From NCBI RefSeq assembly GCF_003286085.1, contig NW_020825288.1, positions 10,044,001 through 10,108,000 of the forward strand: a stretch of 64,000 nt of DNA, given 5' to 3'. Source of the DNA: Drosophila persimilis (taxonomy: Eukaryota; Arthropoda; Insecta; Diptera; Drosophilidae). The translations under genes and the position numbers were made by a program. The notes beneath the pieces were generated by a model. It saw only the letters and a program-made list of their open reading frames with translations, did not search any database and was not told where the DNA came from. Positions 26,381-37,189 of the stretch are shown one piece after another; within the stretch, counting starts at the first letter, position 1, and each line of letters starts with the position of its first letter.

Positions 26381-26798
26381 GATCTCCATCTCCATTTCCA
26401 TCTGTTTGCTGCGCATTTCACGAAATTACGCGCTGTTAAAATCAACTTAAAAAGACTCCACGTAGTTTTATGTTTTCTCCTCTCTGGCCGAACAAAAAAC
26501 AAAGTTGTAAATTATAATTTTATGTTTGAAATCTCAAACCAATAATGTGCGGCGTGGAGGCACTAAGGGTATGCGAAAGGGAAGCCAATTGCGAGGGGAA
26601 GAGAAGCGAAGAGAAGGGAAGGGAAGGGAAGCCATCCACTTGGGCAATGATCTACGATGCAGCCATACAAGTCTCTGTATCTATTCGTATCTATCCGAAG
26701 ATATTGGATTCTCTTCGAAATTCGAAATCAGCAAAACTAAATCACTAATAGAACATATTGGCACACATCGCTGTGACTGGGTGTATGGCCGTGTACGT

Positions 26799-26840
26799 GT
26801 CTGTCTGTCTGTCCGTCCGTCTGTCTGCCTGTCTGTCCGG
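26799..26840. repeat. (CTGT)n / (CCGT)n tract
   Basis: Tetramer array of CTGT with CCGT and CTGC variants. Confidence 0.85.
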
Positions 26841-27273
26841 CTTAGTCGTAGGTCGTAAAGAACCTAACAAAAATATTGTAGAAATTGAGCGAAAAATCAT
26901 AAAAAAAACCCTCTCCAGGTCCGACCCAGCGGCGCGCAGCTCATTAAATGCGTCTGCGCAACGTAATTTGCCTTTGAGGCGCGCACGTTCCCAGCGTCAA
27001 GTTCCTCCGTGGATCGCTGAGGAGCGGAGCCCGGCACACACATAGACCCCAACACAAGTTTACGACGCGACGCGACATTTACAACTTTGATGCCCAGCAA
27101 CGAGATGGGATGCAAAGAATGTAGAATGTTTTAGAATTGTAAAAATGTTGAAAACAAATTAAAAGTGTGCTAAAAATTTCGAGCATCCTCGTTGAGGGGC
27201 AAGTGGGAGGCATTTACACGGCGACTTTTATGATTCTTTTTGTGAGCATTTCGGGGCCAGCTAATAGTTTCTA

Positions 27274-27274
27274 G

Positions 27275-27311
<37 letters not shown>

Positions 27312-27322
27312 CATACATATGT
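27274..27322. repeat. (ATACAT)n tract
   Basis: Tandem ATACAT units, the longest of many ATACAT/ATGTAC patches that pepper this window. Confidence 0.9.
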
Positions 27323-28829
27323 ACTGTACGGGTGTGCGTGTGGGCGAGCCCGAAACAGTTCCGATCATTTGGGTTTCAATGAAAGCAGCAAAAACGGATT
27401 TGTGCTTCCAGAAGAAGGAGCACCTAGAGATCTTCCGAGCCCCATACGGAAAGGCCTTCAAAATAATAATGAATTCTTCTTAAAATCATACATTTCAGGC
27501 ACAATCAATTTGAAAATTAGTTTATGGCATCTTAAGAGCTGTAAGGTTCCCGTTTTGAATCTCTATAATAAATCCCCATTTTTGAATTATTATTTTGTTA
27601 TATGGTATATAAAAACCAATACAAATATACATTTGACTCGAGAGTGAAAATTGTAAAGTTCAACTTTTTGGATTCTGAAATTATTATGAATTATTATGAA
27701 TTATTATTATTTTATTACAATATATTTCAAGTTAAAATGAAATATATCCATTATCAGATTAAATATGTATATTTCCTAAAAATTATATTATATTAAAGTT
27801 TCGATTTAATATGGGCCTTTTTAAAAATACTATTTTAATTTATTTATGTTTGAGTCAAAGTGAATTCTATTTAATTTCATTATGTTTGTATTTAAAAATC
27901 GAATATTTAAAATAAAAATTGGTGTCTTTGTTTTACCATGCCATTTTTCTCCGAGTGCAGTATTTTATATTTGAAATTTAATTTTGCACTTTTATTTGAG
28001 TTTTAAGTTGGATTTATCTTTATCTAATGATGGATGTATCTATCCGAATCATCGATCATATCTAACAACTCGTTAGAGGTGCCACATCCATTTGAATTGC
28101 TTATCCAATTAGCAAATTAAAGTAGATTCAACTATAATTCATCCACTTTCAATTGATACAAACATGTCTGTGCGATTGCCCGACTTTGGGCACTGCAATT
28201 TCGCACCGATTTATGGCGCTCACCTCAGCATTCACATTCACACTAGCATTAAAACTCACAGCCAGACCTGGAGGCAACTATTTGCTCGGCAAATCAGCCA
28301 GAAAAGGGGGCCGGGACCGTCCCTCCTTATAGACAAACGCCGTGTGGCCAGTGTCCATTAATGTAAATCAACGTGCGCAATTTCATTTTCAATGCAACAA
28401 TCTGTGGCAGTCAGCAAGGAGATTTTGCTTCGTTTTGTTGATTTTTCCGGCTCGAAATTGAAATCGCAACAAGTTTTTAATGAAGTGAATGGGGCGTACC
28501 GTACTGACCGTAATGAACGGAGTACACACATGCCTTTGTGGAGGGCAGGGCAGAGAGGACTGCAAGTGACAGTCGGGCGTTGAGGGTGTTGAGGGCGTTG
28601 CTCGGCAGTCGGTTTCGGGCTGTCAGGGATATGCAAATTTAAATATTTATTTTAATGGGCTGGACATGCTCTAGCTTCTGGCCATTGCATATCAATCATA
28701 GAATATTCTGGACATTAAAGACCGTGTTTAAGGCGGAATGAAGTCGTTGCGATCGCTTCGGAGAGCGCCTTCAGCCAGGTCAGTAACTGAGCTTTAGATC
28801 AATCAGCATCAATGTCCGACCGCCAACAC

Positions 28830-28879
28830 CGCGATACCGCGATACCGCGATACCGCGATACCGCGATACCACGATACCG
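28830..28879. repeat. (GATACCGC)n octamer array
   Basis: Five near-identical octamers plus a degenerate sixth (GATACCAC), each containing a CGCGATACC core. Confidence 0.95.
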
Positions 28880-30952
28880 GTTAGACCAGCCTTGAGCCGG
28901 GTCAGATGCAGGCAGAAGGAGTTTGAAATAAAAGCAAGCACGATGCCCGTCTCCGATGACCAAACATTGGAGTGTTTACTATAATTATGTCATAAATGAA
29001 ACAACCTGCCATTGCAATGGAAATGCATTGCTTTGATTTGGTACTTGGCGAGCTTCAGCACCCAGGACGGTCGCCCCATGGACGTAGAAACGTATTCCTC
29101 TCCCTCTCTCTCACTCATTCATGGGACTTCTACGAGGTAGTTGCGTGCTAAACTGGCTCTGTTATGTGCAAAGTATCTGAGAACAATGCATATTTATGAA
29201 TGGGCTTGGCTGCGGCCAGTTTGCGCTTTCATGTACCTTGATGTCTCGTAATATATGCTGATACACATGATACACAAATGTACATATGTATATAATATGC
29301 TAGCGCAGTAATTCCAAATTAATGAACAGCATGAATTTCCCCATTCGGAGTTTCCGGTATAGAAAAATGGTGTGCGGCATGCAAAAATGTTGCACCAAAA
29401 TCGAGTATATAGAAAATCTAATTTAATAATTTGCATATTTTGATGACGTCTCCCACTATTTACAGCCAATTGGCAATGTGTAAATTAATTGAACGAATCG
29501 CCGACTGCCCCACACACGAGCATCGCAACCTGTATCGCCGTATCGCCGTATCGGAGTGGCTCGGAGTGGGGACTACCTCTGCTACCATGGGATCTGTTGC
29601 CGTTGACATTTCGCTTAAAAAGCTTACCTTATCGGATGCGACATGGAACTCGAGCACTTTGAAACCGGTTTCGCATGCGGCCTATAAACAGCTGATCGAT
29701 GTAACTATTTCTGCTCCTAACAGTTAGCCATAGGGGCCGTCACACTGCGTGCTGTGTGCCAGACACAGCATCTGGCCGGGATACCGGGGGCAGGCCGAGA
29801 CAGAAACTGAGACTGAGACTGAGACTGAGACAGAGACAGACTTCGGAGCAGGCTCATTACTTCTGGAAATTATTGTCGACAGTTTTGTGGCTGCATGTTT
29901 AATTGTTGAAATTCAAAACTGAATGCAAAGCATAATTGTGGGACGAGCGAGATAGACATACAAAGATAGAGCGAGAGAGGTAGAGAGCATTGAACTTGTC
30001 TTAAATGAGTTTTATTTTGTTATTGTTTCGCTTTGAAATGCCTTTGGATGTTGGATACTGGATATTGCGCTTCGAAACATTTTTCAATATTTTCTGTTCT
30101 TAGAGAAACATTAACCGTTTCTATGAATATTTATAAAAATATTCGTACACCGGAAGCCAGACTCTGTCGGTTTGAATCTATTTTTATTTTCTATGTTTGA
30201 TTAGTTCAAAAACATATTTTACAATTCTCTTAAAATTCAGTTCAGGTCCCGCACCTGCATTTCGGCTAAGCGAATTTTAAACGAAAATTTGATAAATTGA
30301 TTAATTGTTCTCTCTTAATGGAACCGCCTTCCTTCGCGCTTTTAATGTTTCTCCATTCTGGCTGAGACACTGCCAATCGATCCTCAGCTCCAGGCCAAGT
30401 CTCCGGGCTTAGTATACGTGCATATTTATATGATAACTGCTAACACACATCCGCGCGGGCACACGAGTAGATACGATAAATCATTTTCGTTTGCGGCAAC
30501 GGCAACGGCAACGGCAATCACACACTAAGGTTATAAAGTAAGTTCTTAGCACCTTGTGGCAGATGCCAGCCATAAATATGCGACTGCTTGGCTCTGCCCC
30601 TGCCCCTGCCTCTGCCTCTGACTCTACCCCAGCCCAAAATTCCAGTTCCGTTTGTACGCCGTGGACGTATTAATCTGCCTCAGGGGAGTTGCAACTTGCG
30701 ATGCACTGGACAATGCCTGCCCCAGGCCGGATCATAAATTGCGTGTCTGTGAAAATGTAAACAGAACTGAGGCTGAGGCTGAGGCTGGTGGCAACTGGAG
30801 CTGCTCTCGGAGGAGGGAGACGACGATGGGGAAGAAAGGTGAAAAGGAAAAACATTTCAGTTCAGTTCGCAAATCATTTGGGAGGTCTATCAAGGCCTTC
30901 TTCAGCCGTGCATTGCATGCAACATTACAATTTGCAAGCAACAAGTTTGTAT

Positions 30953-31076
30953 GAGCAAATGTGTTGGCAAACTTCATAAATATTTAATAAATTTAATAAA
31001 TTGAGTGGCAAGAAATCCAGCCGCAGGGCACGCCTTTCTTGGTTATTATTTTTAAGCACTTAAATGATAAGAATAA
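30953..31076. repeat. Direct duplication in dsx intron 2, copy 1
   Basis: This stretch shares GAGCAAATGTGTTGGCA, TTCATAAATATTTAATAAAT, TTGAGTGGC, TTATTATTTTTAAGCAC and AGAAT(A/T)AAT blocks in the same order with 31236-31349. The overall match is imperfect, with small indels. Confidence 0.75.
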
Positions 31077-31235
31077 ATACAAATGCAGGGGACAGCGGGA
31101 TAGTTTCTGCTGAGGAGTCGTGTAGTATTTATTAGCGTCTTGAGTTCGCTCTTCCGCAACGCCTAGAACCCAAATTCAAGCTGATAATAGCCTCTAAAGG
31201 GGTGGGTCGTGGGTCCATTACCATAACTATATTTT

Positions 31236-31349
31236 GAGAAAATGTGTCGGCAGCTTCATAAATATTTAATAAATTGAGTGGCGAGAAAGTCGGCTATAGG
31301 GGATACTTTTATGGTTATTATTTTTAAGCACCTGACCGATTAGAATTAA
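31236..31349. repeat. Direct duplication in dsx intron 2, copy 2
   Basis: Second copy, about 283 bp from the first, starting GAGAAAATGTGTCGGCA. It lacks the short internal TTTAATAAA duplication seen in copy 1. Confidence 0.75.
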
Positions 31350-33542
31350 TAAAAAGGGTGGGTCAGTTTTCGCTCTTAAGGATATGTTTTTAATGGAGTC
31401 TTAAGCTATTTTTTTCTATTCTCTCAGCACCTTTAACGTCTGGCCAACATGAAAAAAGTCCATTAAGTGCATTAAAAACTATCTGTCGAGCACTCCTTTA
31501 AAAAAGCACGTTCTCAGCTCAAATCTCCCTGCCGCCTGACTCTACTGGATTCTGGATTCCATTCCCTATAATTTTGCTCACTTAAAAAGCCATTGCGGTT
31601 TCACACATGTGGATTGGTTGCATAATGCATCTTTCTGGTGTTTTCACGGCCCCGAAAATACAAACTACTGCCCTTCTGATGGACGGTGTACAAATTATAG
31701 GGGCCCGCATTGGGAGCAGGCGCTCACACTTCCGATTGAATTAAGCGAGGCTTAGGACAGAGCCACAGCCAGAACCAGAGCCACAGCTCTTCGGCGTGGC
31801 TTAAAGATAGGGCGGATCAGGCGATAGGGACCTGTAATTGGGACCTTCTGGATAAGAGGGCTGATTATGCCAGCATTTGCATGCAAATGGTTTGGCAGGT
31901 TGTAAATACTCATAATACCACACGGGATGGGACACGATGCACTCTCTCCACTCCCGATTCCATTCCACTCATAATTGTATCATCTGGCAGCTGTTTCGGG
32001 AGCACTCAAGCCGCTCTGGAGAGGAGCTATCGCCAATTGGCATTGGCGATCCGAGCCGAGCCGAGCCGAGCCGAGATGAGCCCCGTCTAGACTAATTCTC
32101 TGCTCGTAAAAGAACTTTAATTGCAAAAAGGAGAAAAACATACATATTTTTATTGTTCATGTTAAGCGAATTGTTCTGGGGTCAGTTCCCGGATTGGATT
32201 GCTTCTGGCCTTATAATTAAGTAACCATTTGGAGCATAAATATGTGCATATATGCTATACATATGTATGTATAATCCCGACTTCGGGCGTCCATAAAGTC
32301 CGCGGCGCGCGGAGTCCGACGAGGAGTATTAAAAGTAATGCCAACATATTAACTGGAAATCTCGTAAATTATACACCCAAATGACCTGTCAAAGCTGCCA
32401 AGGGCTGCCAAGAGCTGCCAAGAGCTGCTCACGAGCACATTTCTCAAATATGAGTGTGAGTATGGGAAATAATAAAAAAACAAATAATGAAAACTACGCT
32501 CTGCGAGTGGTGGAAGCCGTTTGAAACTGAAATCGAAAACAAAATCGGGCAAAATGTATGGAACAACAATATATACATATGTAGTACCAAAAATACATTT
32601 TACAACTTTTTTTTACGAGCGCACCAAAGTTTTAGTTTTTTTGTTTTTGTTTTTGTTCCTTGGGGTTTTCGCGCGAAATGCGAGAATCGCGAATCGTCGG
32701 CCCTGCTAGTAAATGTTCTATACAGCCAGACACGGGTCCCGGGATATGGCCAAGAGCGCTGCCCGTCTTAAGAGCCCGAAATAAACGCAGGCGCATTAAA
32801 TTAATTAACTTAAGTCGAGCTCTATCGATTGCCGGCCAAGACTTGCGACCCTTGACTTACCGAACACTCTCTTCCGAAGCCGATGCCGAAGCCGACTCCG
32901 ATCGAAGTTTAAGTTTTTTCGGGATAATTATTAAAACGGAGCAAGAGTGTTCTAAGTTATGGATCAAAGATGGAAGCATGATAGCTATACTTAATATTAC
33001 TCTCATCAAAATAAATGAACAAATTATACCCTACACCGACTGCACTATAGACAACTTTTAGAGATCTGCCAGAACAATAACCTCACGTCTGGAGGCATGA
33101 TGACTAATGCTGGAGCTGGCAGCGCCAGTGTGGGCAGAAGGCTGCAGAAGGCTGAGCTAATGAGCCGTCGGACTTGTTCACTTGTGACTGAGAAAGAAGG
33201 CTACAAAGTTGCCAGCATGGAAAACTCGATTTGGGTTCCAGTTTGGGGCCCAAGACGGGTTAGTCAACTCCGTGCAGACGATGGAGATTACGAATAAGTT
33301 TACACGTTTCCAGACATCGAGGCCGCAACCTAACACAGACGGAAGATAGGCGCTGCCGAATCCAGCTACTGAATACTGTATACTGTCCGTGGCGTTGCTT
33401 GTGGAGGCGGTGCTGGAGCAGCAGGGAGGAGGAGATCGTCCCAAGCGGCCAGAGGAGTAGTGGTGTCCAATTGATTGACGAACTGCCCGCAGTTGACAGA
33501 CACTCGCATTGTCTCTGCACTCATGCTAAACGATCTCCGTAA

Positions 33543-33580
33543 CGTCGGATCGTCGGATCGTCGGATCGTCGGATCGTATC
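33543..33580. repeat. (CGTCGGAT)n octamer array
   Basis: Four to five tandem copies of CGTCGGAT. Intronic. Confidence 0.92.
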
Positions 33581-35034
33581 CCATGTCTGGCTGCCATAGC
33601 CACAGGATGGATAATATGCATTAAGAAATCATCGGTGACTGGAAAGTGCAACTGTGAAAATCTTTCATGCCTGCTTAGCTCTTTGATGAATGGTTATGTT
33701 GGATTGCCTTGACAGGTCTTCTTGTCATTGTCCAAAGATTATGCTGCTTTATGCTGCATTTGTATGCGATGTTGCTCGTGCTCAAGTGCAATTAGGGAGG
33801 GGAGCTTCGAACGTGGTCAGCCGACCGATGCATGAATGGGCTTGGACTTGGACTTGGACTTGGACTCTCGTGAGTCGCGACTTATTCGATGAATATAGGA
33901 AGACTTTCATGGACACAGCCGTGATTAGAATGCTACTAGTAATTCTCATATTAAGAAATGAGAAATGCATTCCTTAAATTCTAGAAAAATATCAACCCAA
34001 TTGCATCCGCATCGATATACAAAACACAAAGGAGGCAGAGTGCCGTATCCAGGAGATCCTCCCTAAGCTTGAGGCTAGTTCTCCGATCAAAGCGATCCGA
34101 TCAGAGGGGGACAGAGGTGTATGCGCGAATAGTCTAATCGGAGTATAAATGCGTGTAAGGACTGTGACCGGCAGCGTCGCCCTCAGGTGACAACTGTTGA
34201 CAGCTCGCTGGATCTATGTTAATTGATTTCTTCACGGCCCGTCACCGACTTCGCTCCAACTGTCATTGTAAGCAATTTGTGACATGTGCCGCAGTGCCGT
34301 CTTGTCTTGCCTCGCCTTGTGCCTCGCCTTGTGCCTCGTTTTGCTTTCCTTGGCGTTCCTTTGATTGTATACCGTACAATCGTTGAGATCAGAAGTCTAT
34401 CCTTGTTTCCTTAATCCTATTGCAGGTGCATTCCATCAACGAAAGATCAACAAATTTATTATCATTTGAAACTCATTAAATCCCGGGAAAGATACACCCT
34501 ATTCATGGCCATGGTTGGGTTCTTTTGGGTACCGGGTATCCTATAGTCGGAACACCCTAGAAGGGCCTTCTTGCTTGTTTCTTCGTTTGTTTTGGTCAAG
34601 TCTGGGCTCGTCCTCGTCGCCGTCGAGCCTCTTCAACGGCACAGCAGAACAACAACAACTTGATTAGGCCTTCTGTCGGAGGCGTCTCTGCCCCAAATGC
34701 GTACGTGCCGCAACGATGTTGGTGGATCTGGTGGATCTCGATGCCTTCCCAGCGGCGGCGGCATATTGTGGCCTATAATTAGGTGGGAATCATTTAGAGG
34801 CGAGACATACCACGACTCCCAGACTGGCTGCCTCCGCCGTACTCTGTACATAGACAAGTCGGAATGAAAAAGCTATGCAATTTCATCTCAGAGTTTTTCA
34901 TTTTCAATTTTCCTTCTGCACTTTATTAAATGGGCCATAAATATGTTTTGATACTAGTTGCCAAGATCACAAATTGAGCGAGTTGCAAGATTGATGATTG
35001 ATTTGTCTGAGTTTGCTCAAAAGTGAGCACATAC

Positions 35035-35073
35035 GTGGGTACGGGGGTACGTGGGTACGTGGGTACGTGAGTA
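35035..35073. repeat. (TACGTGGG)n octamer array
   Basis: Four to five imperfect copies of TACGTGGG, each containing an ACGTG E-box-like core. Confidence 0.85.
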
Positions 35074-36005
35074 CTACAAGTTAGTTCAGAAAGAAATGAA
35101 TCAAATGGGAAACTAAAAGAGATATCTAACGAGTCAGCTGGATTTTTAAACGGCTCTTAGTTCAGCATTAAAATGGTTTCAGGATATATAGCCCACAATG
35201 GTATAGTAGAAAAATGGCTATCCCTAATATTGACGGTGCAAAGAAGCGGTGAACAGAATATTTCTATAAAATATAAAACGAAATAAGATTGTAAACATTT
35301 TGTGAGTCATGTAATTTGATAATTCTTTAGTTTTCGAGTACCGGCTCTAACTTGCAGAGAAGATTAATAGCACCACAATCTAGCCATAACACACCGTTTT
35401 CGATAGAGGTCCAAGCGAATACAGAAAAAGTTAGACTCTACGGAACACGACTGTATTTGTTAGAGATTAGCAGTAACAACACACTTATACAGAATCAGAA
35501 GAAGCTAGCACACAGCCTTTATTTTGCATACTTTTACGAGTATTTTCCATATTTCCATACAATTTCATTTCATTTTAAAAAAACATCCACAACAGAAGCG
35601 CAAAGTTTGTCAATGTTCGCGGTTCATTTTCAAAATAAACCTTATCTTTTCGAACAATAAAGCAAACATTTTATTTGCCGGCGGATGAAAGACTCCTAGT
35701 TGTAACCTTACTACTTACAGGCAGGATTTTAGGGTACTGAGCCAAAGGATCTACCATGTCTTAATTTAAATTAGCCTTAAAAGAATACACAAATAAATAG
35801 GATAGCCGCTTGTTAAATCATATATGCATTTGTGCACTCTGTTAAAATGGATCTCATTGGGGCAGGCATGCAACGAAGACTTTTCTTTTAGAAAAGGTCA
35901 AGTCACTTCAGTAATCTTAAAACTGGATTCTGATATATTGTAAGTTTTTGATTCAATCCCTGATATATGTACATATATAGTTTACGAAGATAGCTTTGCA
36001 CTTAC

Positions 36006-37086
36006 CCAACGGTACATTGGCGCCATTCTTGCGATTAACGGAGACTGAGATCGGCAAAATGGCGGCGCCGGATGTGGACGATGGCGAGGGAGATGATGAA
36101 TCACAGGAGCCCTCCAGCGATTGGGCTGGTGTGGGGACCGTGGACATGTGCGGATCGGCACTAGTAATGACACTGACCCCGCCACTGCCGGCCCGTCCAC
36201 CAACGCCGCTGCCGCTTCCACTTCCGTTTCCACCAACACCTGCGCCACTGCTTGAAGCGCTGCTTGATGTGGCAACGGCGCCACTGCTCGAGCTGGCTCC
36301 GCCTCCTGAACTGCTGGTAGCTGGTCCAATGCTTCCGGCGTGCTCGTTGGGTGGAGGAGATCGGAGCGCCGTGTGCTGTGGCTGGTGCTGTGGATGCTGG
36401 TGGTGTGGATGATGCTGGTGCTGGTGGCTCTGGTGGTGCTGCTGCTGATGAGCCACTGTGGCGGCCGCGGCAGCCGCCATGTGTACTTGGTGCACATGAG
36501 CGTGACCATGCAAGCTGGCGGCGGTGGCTGGCCCTGTGGCTCCTGCCCCATTGTGGCCCCCACTCAGGTGGGACTGCGGCGGCTGCGAAGGAGCAGCCGC
36601 GCCTGAAGCCACTATCTGCTGGTGCTGGTGCAGCACATGGCCATGGTGCGAGTGCGAGTGGTGGCCATGGCTGTGGTGCGGATGGACGTGATGAGTGTGA
36701 ACGTGGGCGGTGGCAGCGACGTGGTGGTGGTGGCCCAGCAGGGCAGTAGTTGACGTCGACGGAGGCGGCACCTCGTGCATGTGCAGGGCGCGCTGCTCGT
36801 CCTGCGCTTGGGCTCGGCGCAGGGCCGTCTGGAGGGCCATCACCCGCTGGCGGTCCGCCGTCAGCCGGCACTTCTCGCACGTGCAGTAGCGGTACTTGCA
36901 GTAGCGCTTGTGGCCCTTCAGGGTAATCTTCAGGCCGTGGTTTCGACAGCGGGCACAGTTGGGCGGTGTGCGCGGGGAGATTGAACTCCCGCTGGAGCTG
37001 GAGGCCCCGCCGCACACGTCGTTCTTCGAGTCGATCATATCCGAGTCAGACATGGTGTCGCTGTTCCAGTTCTCCTCCGAAACCAT
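36006..37086 (-). CDS. dsx: doublesex common exon 2 with DM domain
   Basis: This exon encodes residues 1-360 of both Dsx isoforms. The start is the ATG at 37086 ([17 protein letters not shown]); no in-frame ATG lies immediately upstream. The DM domain spans about residues 40-105 and binds two zinc ions through Cys44, Cys47, His50, His59, Cys63, Cys68, Cys70 and Cys73, all present. It is followed by the recognition helix region with [20 protein letters not shown], which binds the DNA minor groove. Position 65 is Tyr where I recall Phe in D. melanogaster. The rest is a long linker rich in His, Ala, Gln, Gly and Ser, ending with a conserved [20 protein letters not shown] region. The donor is CCGTTGG|GTAAGTGC at 36006. 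Confidence 0.97.
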
Positions 37087-37137
37087 CCCAGAATATTCAA
37101 ATGTCCTTGATCTTGGCAATTCCAGTTGGGACTGTAG

Positions 37138-37167
37138 CTGTAGCCGTAGCCGTAGCCGTAGCTGTGT
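37138..37167. repeat. (GTAGCC)n tract in dsx 5' UTR / intron 1 edge
   Basis: GTAGCTGTAGCC hexamers lie about 50 nt upstream of the dsx start codon. The exact exon 2 acceptor lies somewhere in this neighbourhood (TCAG and ACAG candidates at about 37165-37180) and cannot be fixed. Confidence 0.7.
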
Positions 37168-37189
37168 TTCTGACAGTTTTCTACCCCGA

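Larger units (their letters stand above)
7473..36005. other. dsx intron 2 (28.5 kb), no coding gene recognised
   Basis: The intron is bounded by GTAAGTGC after 36006 and TTTCAG before 7472. I read it on both strands and found only short frames. The longer ones sit on simple repeats such as (CT)n, CAG-type, (TTCATC)n and (CCGTTC)n. It holds many tandem hexamer and octamer tracts, (CA)n and (CTGT)n runs, a dispersed-repeat copy near 14.1-14.8 kb and a non-adjacent direct duplication at 30.95-31.35 kb. An intron of this size in dsx probably carries tissue- and stage-specific enhancers, but none can be identified from sequence alone. Confidence 0.7.

Noticed and set aside
36161..37015. Long alternative frame on the minus strand over the DM exon
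   Set aside because: It is a shifted reading of dsx exon 2 with Pro/Arg/Ser-rich composition and no domain.
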